This document shows positions 1 to 8,698 of a DNA stretch of 33,527 nucleotides, one piece after another; positions within the stretch are counted from its first letter, which is position 1, and each line of letters starts with the position of its first letter. Source of the stretch: Chitinophagaceae bacterium (GTDB taxonomy: Bacteria > Bacteroidota > Bacteroidia > Chitinophagales > UBA10324). The position numbers and the translations under genes were made by a program. The DNA lies in the NCBI GenBank assembly GCA_947474435.1, contig CANJII010000037.1, positions 1 to 33,527 of the forward strand. Direction: 5' to 3'. The notes beneath the pieces were generated by a model. It made no database searches, was not told the DNA's origin, and worked only from the letters and a program-made list of their open reading frames with translations.

Positions 1-55
1 ACCGTTATCACAAAGTTGAACTTTGGTTAACGCTGTTATTTTTACGCTCCCTGCA

Positions 56-1312
56 ATGAAAACCGAGACCGCAAAACTATACGACAACAAAAAGCTCTAT
101 GAAGAACTCCGTCTCAAACAAACGGAGATGAACTCGTTGTTGCAGGTAACACAAGCCATTAACGATAACCTCGGCATTAATGGATTAATAAAATTATATA
201 CCGATATTCTCATTGAAGAATTAGGCGCTGAAAGAGTTGCATTTTTTTTACAAGACGATAACTGGCGCTGTCAACGGGCAATTGGGTTGGAAGAAACATT
301 TACAAAAAGCAGTCACAAAAAGGACTTGCTCACTTTTCCGCACCTTACCCATCTGAAAAAAGGCAAGCACGCATTTACTCCTCTGTTCGATATAATCGTT
401 CCGGTCTATCATAGAAATCAACCACTCGCATTCACACTCATTGGCGGTATTGACCAGATGAAAGAATTTTCGTTGGAAGAACGACTCAACTTCATACAAA
501 CCATTTCAAGTATTATTTCAGTTGCTATCGAAAACAAGAAATTATTTAAAGACCAGCTCAAGCAACAGGAAGTAAAAAAAGAAATGGAGCTTGCTGGGAA
601 GATGCAAACAACTTTAATTCCTGAACATCTTCCGGCCGACGATAGAATGGAAATGGCTGCCATCTATATGCCTCACTTCGATGTCGGTGGCGATTACTAC
701 GATGCATTTGAGCTTAATGAAGATGAAATATTCTTCTGCATCGGCGATATTTCCGGTAAGGGAATGGCCGCGGCGCTGCTCATGGCAAGTTTCCAGGCAG
801 GTCTGCGCAGCCTCGTGAAACAACAAGGTTCGCTAAAAGATATGGTGCACGAACTCAACACCAAGGTAAACGAAATCACCCGCGGCGAAAAATTCATCAC
901 GCTCTTTATGGCAAAGTACAATTTCATCACACACACTTTGCAATACATCAATGCCGGTCATCCGCCGCCCGTGCTTTGCTCCAACGGAAAAGTGCAGTTG
1001 CTCGGCGAAGGCTGCACCATACTCGGCATGTTCGATAAATTACCATTAGTCAAGTCCGGAAAAATTTCGCTTACCGAAGATTCCATTCTCGTTACCTACA
1101 CCGATGGATTAACCGAACTCGAAAACAAACGGCAGGAAGAACTCGGCATCGAGTGCCTCGTGGAGTTTGTAAAACAACACGAGCACGATGAACCTAAGCA
1201 CCTCATTGATGAACTCACCGATTACCTCGTATCATTCAAAGGCCAGAAAAAAATGTTCAGTGACGATATAAGCATCTTAGTTTGCAGGTTCTTTGCCAAT
1301 AAAAAAGGATAA
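56..1312 (+). CDS. GAF-domain PP2C-type (SpoIIE/RsbU-like) serine phosphatase
   Basis: Predicted cytosolic protein phosphatase of the SpoIIE/RsbU class, which typically dephosphorylates an anti-anti-sigma (STAS) protein in a partner-switching pathway. The 418-residue product has a GAF-like sensor region (about residues 25-160), a helical linker rich in Lys/Glu/Gln (155-190) and a SpoIIE catalytic domain (195-412). Metal-binding acidic residues are visible in GGDYYD (D213), IGDISGKG (D231), YTDGLTE (D350) and SDDISILV (D403/D404), so it should be active. I chose the ATG at 56 over an in-frame TTG at 23, because the TTG overlaps a promoter-like GAACTTTG (18-25). There are no membrane segments or signal peptide. 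No anti-sigma or STAS partner lies nearby, so its target and ligand are unknown. Codon use is somewhat more GC-rich than in the genes to its right. Confidence 0.9.
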   Translation: MKTETAKLYDNKKLYEELRLKQTEMNSLLQVTQAINDNLGINGLIKLYTDILIEELGAERVAFFLQDDNWRCQRAIGLEETFTKSSHKKDLLTFPHLTHLKKGKHAFTPLFDIIVPVYHRNQPLAFTLIGGIDQMKEFSLEERLNFIQTISSIISVAIENKKLFKDQLKQQEVKKEMELAGKMQTTLIPEHLPADDRMEMAAIYMPHFDVGGDYYDAFELNEDEIFFCIGDISGKGMAAALLMASFQAGLRSLVKQQGSLKDMVHELNTKVNEITRGEKFITLFMAKYNFITHTLQYINAGHPPPVLCSNGKVQLLGEGCTILGMFDKLPLVKSGKISLTEDSILVTYTDGLTELENKRQEELGIECLVEFVKQHEHDEPKHLIDELTDYLVSFKGQKKMFSDDISILVCRFFANKKG

Positions 1313-1348
1313 AAAAAATCTATTGTCATTTCTAATCACTTACCATAA

Positions 1349-1356
1349 TATATTTG
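1349..1356 (+). promoter_or_regulatory. Candidate -7 element (TATATTTG) upstream of uvrB
   Basis: This is an exact match to the Bacteroidota -7 consensus TAnnTTTG, with a TTG at 1323-1325 as a possible -33 element and a 23-base spacer, near the long end. It would give uvrB a leader of about 105 bases. A second, imperfect box (TTACTTTG, ending just before the GCCGCGTT that precedes the ATG) is an alternative closer promoter. No SOS operator was recognised. Which promoter is used is undecided. Confidence 0.4.
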
Positions 1357-1465
1357 ACCGCTCGTGTCAGGCTTAAATTATCAATTCTCTTCGTTTTAGT
1401 AATAAGAGATGTAGCCTATGCAATCAACTTTTATCAAATAATAATTGCATTTACTTTGCCGCGTT

Positions 1466-3496
1466 ATGAATTTCAAACTTATATCACCTTTTAAGCCCAC
1501 CGGCGATCAACCCGAAGCCATTGAACAATTAGTGCAAGGAGTAAAGGATGGCGATCATGCGCAGGTGTTACTCGGTGTAACAGGTTCGGGAAAAACTTTC
1601 ACAATTGCCAATGTGATTGAAAAACTCAATCGTCCCACATTGGTATTGAGCCATAACAAAACATTGGTGGCACAGTTGTATGGCGAGTTCAAACAGTTTT
1701 TTCCGGAGAATGCAGTGGAGTACTTTGTTTCGTACTACGATTACTACCAGCCCGAAGCATACATTCCTGCATCGGGCTTATACATCGAAAAAGATTTGCA
1801 GGTAAATGCCGAAGTAGAAAAACTTCGGTTGAAAACCACCACTTCACTAATGAGTGGTCGCAGAGATATTATTGTTGTTGCATCGGTATCGTGCATTTAC
1901 GGTATGGGAAATCCAACCGAATACAGTAAAAATATTATCCGTGTTCAAGAGCAGGATGTAATGGGCCGCAATGGCTTTCTTCATAAATTAGTAAACAGTT
2001 TATACTCCCGTTCCACAGGTGAATTCAAGCGCGGAAATTTCAGAGTGCAGGGTGATACTGTTGATGTGTTTCTACCGTATGCTGATTATGCTTATCGCTT
2101 TTCTTTCTTCGGCGATTTGATTGAAGAGATTTCAACTTTTGATGTAGAGACCGGAAAAAAAATCGGTACTACCGAACACGCTGCAATATTTCCAGCAAAC
2201 ATGTATATGGCGCCGCGCGATCAGTTCAATGTAATAATGGCTGACATACAAGATGAGATGAAAGCGCAAAGCGATTACTTCGATTCAATTGGAAGAACTC
2301 AGGAAGCATTGCGCCTTCGCGAGCGCGTGACTTTTGATATGGAAATGATTAAGGAGTTGGGTTATTGTTCAGGCATCGAAAATTATTCTCGCTTTCTCGA
2401 TCGTCGTCAGCCAGGTGAGCGACCATTTTGTTTGATTGATTATTTTCCGAAAGATTTTTTATTGGTGGTGGATGAAAGTCATGCCACACTTCCACAAGTG
2501 CGTGGTATGTATGGAGGTGACAGAAGTCGTAAACAAAATTTAGTGGAATATGGATTTCGTTTGCCTTCGGCAATGGATAATCGTCCACTTAATTTTAATG
2601 AGTTTGAAAAAATGATTCCGCAGGCAATTTATGTGAGTGCCACTCCTGCTGATTACGAAATGGAACAAACAGGTGGTGTGTTTGTGGAACAGGTAGTGCG
2701 CCCCACAGGTTTGTTGGAACCATCTATTGACATTCGCCCGAGTTTAAATCAGGTGGATGATCTACTCGAGGAAATTGACAACACCACAAAAAAATGTGAG
2801 CGCACTTTAGTTACAACATTAACAAAGCGCATGGCTGAAGAATTGAGCAAGTACATGACTCGCTTAAATGTAAATTGCCGATACATACATTCTGAAGTTG
2901 AAACATTGGAGCGGGTAGAAATTCTGCGCGACCTACGACTTGGCGTTTTTGATGTACTTATAGGTGTAAATCTTTTGCGTGAAGGATTGGATTTGCCTGA
3001 GGTATCTCTTGTTGCAATTATGGATGCCGACAAAGAAGGATTCCTGCGCAATCAACGCTCGCTCACACAAATTGCAGGTCGCGCCGCACGCAATGCTAAC
3101 GGACGGGTGATTATGTATGCCGATAATATTACAGGAAGCATGCAGCGAACAATTGATGAAACAAATCGTCGTCGCGAAAAACAAATTGCATATAACCTGA
3201 AGCACAACATTGTGCCAATGACCATTTTAAAATCGCGCGCACAAATACTTGATCAGAGTGCGGTGTTGCAAATAAGACCAATGGAAGCGGGTGCATATGT
3301 TGAGAGCAACGATGTAAGTCTGGTGGCTGATCCAGTTGTGAAATACATGAGTCGCGACCAGTTGGAAAAATCAATTCGCGATACCAGAAAAAATATGGAG
3401 AAGAGCGCAAAGGATTTAGATTTCATTCAGGCTGCGAGGTATCGCGATGAAATGTATGCGTTGGATAAAATTATTAAGGAGCGGTTTGAAAAATAG
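1466..3496 (+). CDS. uvrB: Excinuclease ABC subunit B
   Basis: UvrB is the damage-verifying helicase-like ATPase of nucleotide excision repair. It is loaded by UvrA, and it recruits UvrC. The 676-residue product has the usual family length and domain order: Walker A GVTGSGKT (about residue 40), the beta-hairpin motif YYDYYQPEAYIP (about 90-105) that clamps DNA, Walker B VVDESH (about 340), the C-terminal helicase lobe with LLREGLDLPEVSL and QIAGRAARN, and a C-terminal UVR motif (about 637-672) that binds UvrC. I chose the ATG at 1466, giving MNFKLISPFKPTGDQPEAI, which matches the family start; an in-frame TTG 21 bases upstream lies inside a promoter-like stretch. It stands alone and converges with phoU. 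No disruption is seen. Confidence 0.98.
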   Translation: MNFKLISPFKPTGDQPEAIEQLVQGVKDGDHAQVLLGVTGSGKTFTIANVIEKLNRPTLVLSHNKTLVAQLYGEFKQFFPENAVEYFVSYYDYYQPEAYIPASGLYIEKDLQVNAEVEKLRLKTTTSLMSGRRDIIVVASVSCIYGMGNPTEYSKNIIRVQEQDVMGRNGFLHKLVNSLYSRSTGEFKRGNFRVQGDTVDVFLPYADYAYRFSFFGDLIEEISTFDVETGKKIGTTEHAAIFPANMYMAPRDQFNVIMADIQDEMKAQSDYFDSIGRTQEALRLRERVTFDMEMIKELGYCSGIENYSRFLDRRQPGERPFCLIDYFPKDFLLVVDESHATLPQVRGMYGGDRSRKQNLVEYGFRLPSAMDNRPLNFNEFEKMIPQAIYVSATPADYEMEQTGGVFVEQVVRPTGLLEPSIDIRPSLNQVDDLLEEIDNTTKKCERTLVTTLTKRMAEELSKYMTRLNVNCRYIHSEVETLERVEILRDLRLGVFDVLIGVNLLREGLDLPEVSLVAIMDADKEGFLRNQRSLTQIAGRAARNANGRVIMYADNITGSMQRTIDETNRRREKQIAYNLKHNIVPMTILKSRAQILDQSAVLQIRPMEAGAYVESNDVSLVADPVVKYMSRDQLEKSIRDTRKNMEKSAKDLDFIQAARYRDEMYALDKIIKERFEK

Positions 3497-3561
3497 TTGT
3501 TTTAATATCGGAATTCTTTGTTAAAAAACAGTTCATAATTGCATGTACAAATAAGGTGAAG

Positions 3562-4221
3562 TTAATCTTTCTTGTGTTTCAATACCTTGGCTTCAATATA
3601 AAAAATAATTTCTTCAGCAATATTTTTTGCTATGTCGCCAACTCTTTCAAGTTTCCGCACGGCTGATAAAACAAACAGCGATTCGTGCGTGTGTTCAAGG
3701 TTTGCTTTAATAAATTCTTCTGTCACTAATGCAGCATGTCTATTTAATTCGTTCAGCTTTTCATCTTGTTTAAAAACAGAATGAGCAAGCGAACTGTTTT
3801 CAGTTTCAAATGAACGGCATACATCGGTAAGCATTTTTTCAGCTACATCAAACATCTCAATCAACCCTATATTTTTAATCAATTCAGATGAAAACGGATT
3901 TCTGATTTCATAAATATAATTGGCTAATCCTTCTGCATTATCTGCAATCCGTTCGAGCGAAGAATTAATTTTCATGCAGGCAAGAACAAATCGTAAATCA
4001 ATAGCAACCGGATTGAGCAGCGCTAAAATGTTTTCGCAATCGCGATCAATCTTCAATTCAAGAGAATTGATGCGACGCTCATAAAAAACAATTTCGCGCG
4101 CAAGGTCTTTATCCAATGTAAGAAATGCTTTTTGTATTTTATTCATTTGCCCCAGTGTAAGAGTCATCATCTCTTTCATGTCTTCGCGAAGCCGCCGAAT
4201 TTCAACATCTAAATGAGTCAT
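3562..4221 (-). CDS. phoU: Phosphate signalling protein PhoU
   Basis: PhoU is a peripheral metal-binding protein that links the Pst transporter to the PhoR sensor kinase and restrains phosphate uptake. The 219-residue product consists of two PhoU helical-bundle repeats (about 10-95 and 115-205). The typical acidic metal-site stretches appear as SLERIADNAEGLANYI and RKLERVGDIAKNIAEE, both variants of the E/DxxxD signature. It is the last gene of the pstC-pstA-pstB-phoU cluster, 107 bases after pstB. That gap is AT-rich with several ATTAAA runs. It may hold a weak hairpin just after pstB (CCGAC and GTCCGG arms), but no clear promoter. PhoU at the end of the operon is the normal arrangement. No phoR or phoB lies in the window. 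Confidence 0.95.
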   Translation of the reverse strand: MTHLDVEIRRLREDMKEMMTLTLGQMNKIQKAFLTLDKDLAREIVFYERRINSLELKIDRDCENILALLNPVAIDLRFVLACMKINSSLERIADNAEGLANYIYEIRNPFSSELIKNIGLIEMFDVAEKMLTDVCRSFETENSSLAHSVFKQDEKLNELNRHAALVTEEFIKANLEHTHESLFVLSAVRKLERVGDIAKNIAEEIIFYIEAKVLKHKKD

Positions 4222-4328
4222 AAAAAAATTAAAGATTAAAAAGTAAAAATTAAAAACTCTTTTACTGCGTGTTACCTGGTGTCAACTGTCTATCGTAGAT
4301 CCCGGACATCAAAGTCGGTACTGATTTA

Positions 4329-5081
4329 TTATCCGAATCGTCCGGTGATGTAATTCTGTGTTCGTTGGTTTTTCGGGTTGGTAAAAATTTCTTTTGTGTC
4401 GTTGTATTCCACTACTTCACCAATGTAAAAAAATGCAGTGCGGTCGCTCACACGCGCAGCTTGCTGCATATTGTGCGTGACAATTACAATGGTGTACTTG
4501 TCTTTTAACTCGTAAATCAGTTCTTCAATTTTCGCAGTACTGATTGGGTCGAGAGCAGAGGCAGGTTCATCCATTAAAACGATTGAAGGTTCAATAGCCA
4601 AGGCTCGGGCAATACACAACCGTTGTTGTTGTCCGCCTGAAAGTTCAAACGCACTTTTTTTCAACTTGTCTTTTACTTCTTCCCACAATGCAGCGTTTTG
4701 CAATGAGCGTGTTACCCTTTCTTCAATGTAGCTTTTATTTGAAATACCATTCACGCGTAAACCATAAGCAACATTTTCGAAAATAGTTTTTGGAAAGGGG
4801 TTGGGTTTTTGAAAAACCATTCCCACTTTTTTTCGCAGCTCATCTATTTTTATTCCTCTTGCATAAATGTCTTTGTTATCAATCAATACAGTTCCTTCAA
4901 TACGAACATTCTCAATCAAATCATTCATTCGATTTAACAGACGCAGGTAAGTAGACTTACCGCAGCCACTCGGACCAATTAATGCGGTAACCGTATTTGC
5001 TTTCATTTGCAAACTGATATTTTTCAGTGCATGATGTTCGCCGTAATAGAGATTTACATCTTTCGATTCTATTTTATACAT
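4329..5081 (-). CDS. pstB: Phosphate ABC transporter ATP-binding protein PstB
   Basis: PstB is the cytoplasmic ATPase that powers high-affinity phosphate import through PstC/PstA. The 250-residue product has full family length and every ABC motif: Walker [10 protein letters not shown] (about 36-44), Q-loop [15 protein letters not shown] (about 88-102) with the PNPFP signature typical of PstB, the ABC signature LSGGQQQRL (about 146-154), Walker [14 protein letters not shown], and the switch histidine in VTHN. It starts one base after the pstA stop, so translational coupling is likely. The [16 protein letters not shown] stretch near the C terminus is also typical of PstB. The protein looks fully functional. 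Confidence 0.98.
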   Translation of the reverse strand: MYKIESKDVNLYYGEHHALKNISLQMKANTVTALIGPSGCGKSTYLRLLNRMNDLIENVRIEGTVLIDNKDIYARGIKIDELRKKVGMVFQKPNPFPKTIFENVAYGLRVNGISNKSYIEERVTRSLQNAALWEEVKDKLKKSAFELSGGQQQRLCIARALAIEPSIVLMDEPASALDPISTAKIEELIYELKDKYTIVIVTHNMQQAARVSDRTAFFYIGEVVEYNDTKEIFTNPKNQRTQNYITGRFG

Positions 5082-5082
5082 C

Positions 5083-5937
5083 TCAATTCATTTTCACTTT
5101 TTTACTTAAAAATTTTCGCAGTGCATTTGCAATCAGGTTAGCAATTAATACAATTGCAACCAAAACCAATGCGGTTCCGTAAGCCATATCGCGCGATGCT
5201 TTAATATCTGTTCCACTTGTACTTAAAACATATAAATGATACGGAAGCGCCATTACCTGGTCGTACATGGATGTTGGTAATTTTGGTAAGTAGTAAGCAG
5301 CCACTGTAAAAAGTATCGGAGCGGTTTCGCCACTCACTCTTCCAATGGAAAGAATTAATCCGGTGATAATATTCGGAGTTGCTATTGGTAAAACAACCCG
5401 CCAGATGGTTTGCAATTTACTGGCTCCTAATCCATAACTCGCTAACCGGAATGAATCATTCACAGATTTTAATGCTTCTTCCGTTGTTCGAATCACAACA
5501 GGTAAAACCAATAATCCAAGTGTAAGTGAACCGGCAATAATTGAATCGCCGAAATGTAATTTGTTAACGAAGAGCGACATGCCGAACAAACCAAAAACAA
5601 TGGATGGAACACCAGCAAGATTGTTGGTCATTAGTTGTACAAATCTTTTGAAGAAACCATTTGGTGCATATTCATGAATAAAAATTCCACTCATCACCCC
5701 AATCGGAAATGCGAACAACATGCTTCCACCTACCAAACAAAATGTTCCGATGATGGCGGGGTAAATTCCACCCTTGGTCATTCCATCTTCTGGCATAGTG
5801 GTTAAAAATTTCCAGTTAATAACCCCTATTCCTTTTGAAATAATAAATCCAAGAATTAAAACCAGGAACAATACGACAAGCGAACTCATGATTCGCAAAA
5901 TCCAGAAAGCAATTTGTTGATTTATACTTTTGGTCAT
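5083..5937 (-). CDS. pstA: Phosphate ABC transporter permease PstA
   Basis: PstA is one of the two inner-membrane subunits of the phosphate importer. The 284-residue product has about six hydrophobic segments, the first at about 12-38. The cytoplasmic coupling (EAA) loop, [20 protein letters not shown], contacts PstB, and is followed by the conserved [13 protein letters not shown] stretch of PstA. The start is an ATG at 5937, one base after the pstC stop; the stop is one base before the pstB start. These spacings indicate one transcript with coupled translation. The length is normal for the family, in contrast with the enlarged PstC upstream. Confidence 0.97.
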   Translation of the reverse strand: MTKSINQQIAFWILRIMSSLVVLFLVLILGFIISKGIGVINWKFLTTMPEDGMTKGGIYPAIIGTFCLVGGSMLFAFPIGVMSGIFIHEYAPNGFFKRFVQLMTNNLAGVPSIVFGLFGMSLFVNKLHFGDSIIAGSLTLGLLVLPVVIRTTEEALKSVNDSFRLASYGLGASKLQTIWRVVLPIATPNIITGLILSIGRVSGETAPILFTVAAYYLPKLPTSMYDQVMALPYHLYVLSTSGTDIKASRDMAYGTALVLVAIVLIANLIANALRKFLSKKVKMN

Positions 5938-5938
5938 G

Positions 5939-7177
5939 TTATGAAGCCACTCTTTTATTGCGACTCGAAATTATTTCGACTGCGAGGTTAACAATCATGG
6001 TAATAATAAAAAGAATGCAACCCAATGTAAAAAGCGCCTCATAATGCAAACCTCCCTGCGAAGCTTCTCCTAACTCAGCGGCAATGGTTGCAGGAATTGT
6101 TCTTACCGGTTCTAATAATGTATGTGGTATCACGGCTGCATTTCCGGTTACCATTAATACAGCCATTGTTTCTCCAATGGCGCGACCAATGCCCAGAATG
6201 GCTCCGGCGGTTATTCCTGATGAAGAATATGGAAGTATGACTTTAAAAATTGTTTGCCAGTGAGTAGCCCCCAAAGCAAGACTCGCTTCCTTCATGCTCC
6301 GAGGTGTGGTGCGAATGGCATCTTCAGAAATGGTGATGATGGTAGGAAGCGCCATAATGCCGAGAATTATACTTCCTGCCAATGCTGTTTCGCCAACAGG
6401 TAAATTAAAAGTGTTTTGTATGAACGGTACTACCACAACCAATCCGAAGAAACCATAAACCACAGATGGAATTCCGGCGAGCAATTCTATCACTGGTTTT
6501 AAAATATTCCGTACAGTGGGATGCGCAACTTCAGCCATGTATATTGCTGTTGCCAATCCAAGTGGCAGTGCAAACAGGATAGCAAAAATACTCACCCAAA
6601 AAGTTCCGAGTAATAACGGCAATGCACCAAATACGGCTACCGGATGGGCTGTCGGGAACCATAATTTTCCGAAAAGAAAATCACTTATTGTAATTTTATC
6701 AATCTTTAATTCTTTACCGGCAAAATTTTTATCAATGTATTTCTTCCCGACAAAAGCAATTATTCCCGGATTCGCTTCAACAACCCGACTGATACATTGA
6801 GGTAATCGTTCATAATTTTCACCTAAAAGTTTTATAACGCTATCGGGATTTTCGCGTTGTTCTTCAGTAAAAAAATCGGTGATATTATCCATTCGGAAAA
6901 GAATGATGCTATCGTTCCTTCCTCCAACTTTTTTCCAGTTGGTTATTTCACCATCGAAAATGAGTTTGATTTGTTCGGCATCCAGATGTTTTACATTGTT
7001 GGTTTTGTTCACCGCCATAATAAAACCTTCTTCAGTCGGTTTCTTACCGAATAAGCCTGAACCTTCGCTGAACAGAAAAATAACAATAAGCACAACGATG
7101 ATGCTGGTGACTGAACCACTCAGGTATAGCAGCACCGTGATAATTCGGCCGAAGATGTATGAAAGTATTTTTTTCAC
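5939..7177 (-). CDS. pstC: Phosphate ABC transporter permease PstC with an inserted PstS-like segment
   Basis: Inner-membrane subunit of the phosphate importer, and first gene of pstC-pstA-pstB-phoU. It is 412 residues long, against roughly 300-320 for classical PstC. After the first membrane helix (about 13-37) there is an insert of about 120 residues (52-170) before the permease core resumes near residue 178. The insert resembles part of a PstS-type (PBP-like) binding protein: AVNKTNNVKHLDAEQIK, then IFDGEITNWKKVGG, then IILFR, and later NPGIIAFVGKKYID. The usual phosphate-gripping SGT after the Arg is replaced (RMDNITDFF), so it may not bind phosphate itself. The core has the coupling loop EASLALGATHWQTIFKVILP and GIGRAIGETMAVLM. 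The start is GTG at 7177, five bases downstream of a perfect -7 box; GTG at codon 15 is an alternative. I recall long PstC forms in other Bacteroidota but cannot confirm that here. Confidence 0.93.
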   Translation of the reverse strand: MKKILSYIFGRIITVLLYLSGSVTSIIVVLIVIFLFSEGSGLFGKKPTEEGFIMAVNKTNNVKHLDAEQIKLIFDGEITNWKKVGGRNDSIILFRMDNITDFFTEEQRENPDSVIKLLGENYERLPQCISRVVEANPGIIAFVGKKYIDKNFAGKELKIDKITISDFLFGKLWFPTAHPVAVFGALPLLLGTFWVSIFAILFALPLGLATAIYMAEVAHPTVRNILKPVIELLAGIPSVVYGFFGLVVVVPFIQNTFNLPVGETALAGSIILGIMALPTIITISEDAIRTTPRSMKEASLALGATHWQTIFKVILPYSSSGITAGAILGIGRAIGETMAVLMVTGNAAVIPHTLLEPVRTIPATIAAELGEASQGGLHYEALFTLGCILFIITMIVNLAVEIISSRNKRVAS

Positions 7178-7182
7178 TCGCG

Positions 7183-7190
7183 CAAATTTA
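7183..7190 (-). promoter_or_regulatory. -7 promoter element of the pst operon (TAAATTTG)
   Basis: Exact match to the Bacteroidota TAnnTTTG element on the minus strand. It is separated from the pstC GTG by only five bases (CGCGA), so the transcript should begin at or next to the start codon. No TTG is present at the expected -33 distance, which is compatible with a promoter that depends on an activator; the Pho-box-like array further upstream could supply one. Confidence 0.65.
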
Positions 7191-7232
7191 TCCCTACTTG
7201 ATTTTAATAGTGTATTTGAGATAGAGGTTCTA

Positions 7233-7280
7233 TGTTAAATAATTGTTAAGAGTATTAAGAAAATGTTAAATAGATGATTA
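7233..7280 (-). promoter_or_regulatory. Pho-box-like array of TTAACA hexamers upstream of pstC
   Basis: On the pstC strand five hexamers occur in direct orientation: TAATCA (7280-7275), TTAACA (7269-7264), TTAATA (7258-7253), TTAACA (7249-7244) and TTAACA (7238-7233). Successive starts are 11, 11, 9 and 11 bases apart, about one helical turn. PhoB and PhoP response regulators bind direct repeats with 11-base periodicity, and TTAACA-like hexamers are the Bacillus PhoP half-site. The array ends 42 bases upstream of the pstC -7 box, a suitable place for an activator. The assignment to a PhoB-type regulator is inference; the region is AT-rich, so chance contributes. Confidence 0.5.
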
Positions 7281-7430
7281 AGTGGCAAAGTGATGAATAA
7301 CAGAAATGTAATTTCTCTATTTAATAAGAATCAAAATAGCTCTGAATAAATTTGAGAAAGCACAATTTCCTATATTTAACTATATACGGCTCTCGAAAAC
7401 AAAGTTGATACAGAATGCTATTTATATAAT

Positions 7431-8657
7431 TCAAACAACCTCCTTCGGCCAGCACATATAATATTTCAAAACAGGTTCTGAAAGCACAGAAATATTCAGT
7501 TGGTCTGATGCTTCGGCAATGTCTTTAACTTTTCCATCCTTCAACAAAATTTTAATTGCATCGCCTTTGCGACTGTATGCATTGTTGCTTGTTGATTCTT
7601 CAATTAATAAGTATTGCAATTCTTCTTTTTGCAACCCGAATTTCTTTGCAATTTTCTTTTGCAAGGTTTCAATTTTATTTTGATTGAATGGTTGGGGCTG
7701 CAATTCAATGTGAAATAATTTCCGGTTGATTAAACATTTACTCAGGTAGGAAAGCACTTTATCGTCATGAGTCTGCCAGACTTTAATTGCATTCATCACA
7801 TCGGTATCATCCAATAAAGCAAACTGTTCGAACACATTATCATTCTTGTAAAAATCTTTTGTGGTAATGTTTCCTGAAATAAAAAAATGCAAGGCAGGCG
7901 AAGCAAAAATTTCAGAACCTTTAATACTTAATTCTCTTGCCCGCTGTAAAATGCGCACCAGCATTTGCTCTGCCACCAAAACAGTTTTGTGTAAATACAC
8001 CTGCCAGTACATCAACCGCCGCGATACTATAAATTTTTCGATACTGTAAATTCCTTTTGCCTCCACCACCAATTCTCCTTTGTGAACCGAAAGCATTTTA
8101 ATGATGCGGTCGTAACCAATTACACCTTCAGCCACTCCGGTAAAAAAACTATCGCGGTTTAAATAATCCAATCTGTCCATATCCAATTGCCCGCTTACCA
8201 ATTGATGCAGAAATTTCTTTTTGTATTTATCCTGAAAAATTTTTATCGCCAATGAAAGTTTTCCTTTGAATTCCTTATTCAACCGCTCCATAAACAGAGC
8301 AGATAATTCTTCATGACTTACACCCTGCACTATGGTTTTTTCAAGCGTGTGAGAAAATGGTCCGTGTCCAATGTCGTGCATCAATATTGCAATCACCACT
8401 GCTTCACCTTCTTCTTCAGTAATTAAAATTCCTTTTGATCGCAACACTTCCAATGCCTGAGTCATCAGGTGCATGGCGCCAACAGTGTGTTGAAACCGTG
8501 TGTGATTTCCTCCTGGGTAAACCAGACTTGTTAATCCCAATTGCTGAATCCTTCTGAGTCGCTGAAACCAACGATGTTCAATGATATCGAAAATTATTTC
8601 TGAAGGAATTGTAATAAATCCGTAAACCGGGTCGTTGATGATTTTTCTTTTATTCAC
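7431..8657 (-). CDS. HD-domain phosphohydrolase (dNTPase-like family)
   Basis: A 408-residue soluble metal-dependent phosphohydrolase related to the SAMHD1/YwfO/dGTPase group. The HD signature is complete: H57 in RFQHTVGAMH, the H94-D95 pair in MHDIGHGPFSHTLE, and a distal Asp in LDMDRLDYLNRDS (about 160-172). The N terminus KIINDPVYGFI is typical of this family, whose members hydrolyse deoxynucleoside triphosphates or have unassigned nucleotide substrates; the substrate here cannot be read from sequence. The start is GTG at 8657, forced because no other start codon lies between it and the conserved INDPVYGF segment. The gene is divergent from porX, with their promoters in a gap of about 70 bases. 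Downstream, 250 bases separate it from pstC, so it is not part of that operon. Confidence 0.92.
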   Translation of the reverse strand: MNKRKIINDPVYGFITIPSEIIFDIIEHRWFQRLRRIQQLGLTSLVYPGGNHTRFQHTVGAMHLMTQALEVLRSKGILITEEEGEAVVIAILMHDIGHGPFSHTLEKTIVQGVSHEELSALFMERLNKEFKGKLSLAIKIFQDKYKKKFLHQLVSGQLDMDRLDYLNRDSFFTGVAEGVIGYDRIIKMLSVHKGELVVEAKGIYSIEKFIVSRRLMYWQVYLHKTVLVAEQMLVRILQRARELSIKGSEIFASPALHFFISGNITTKDFYKNDNVFEQFALLDDTDVMNAIKVWQTHDDKVLSYLSKCLINRKLFHIELQPQPFNQNKIETLQKKIAKKFGLQKEELQYLLIEESTSNNAYSRKGDAIKILLKDGKVKDIAEASDQLNISVLSEPVLKYYMCWPKEVV

Positions 8658-8661
8658 GAAA

Positions 8662-8688
8662 CAAAAATAAAGTTAATGATGGAAGCAA
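8662..8688 (-). promoter_or_regulatory. Promoter of the HD-domain gene
   Basis: The minus strand has TATTTTTG (8669-8662), an exact TAnnTTTG match, with TTG at 8688-8686 as a possible -33 element. The spacer is 16 bases, slightly short. The -7 box ends four bases before the GTG start, so the mRNA would be leaderless or nearly so. Confidence 0.6.
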
Positions 8689-8698
8689 CTGTAACAAC

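Noticed and set aside
23-55. TTG start giving the phosphatase 11 extra residues
   Set aside because: The TTG overlaps a promoter-like GAACTTTG, and the extra residues look unrelated to the family; the ATG at 56 is preferred.
4222-4328. Separate promoter or small RNA between pstB and phoU
   Set aside because: No TAnnTTTG element, only an imperfect short hairpin and AT runs; treated as an intra-operon spacer.
7302-7316. Hairpin AGAAAT-GTA-ATTTCT as terminator of the HD gene
   Set aside because: A six-pair AT-rich stem without a U-run, over 100 bases from the gene end; too weak to call.
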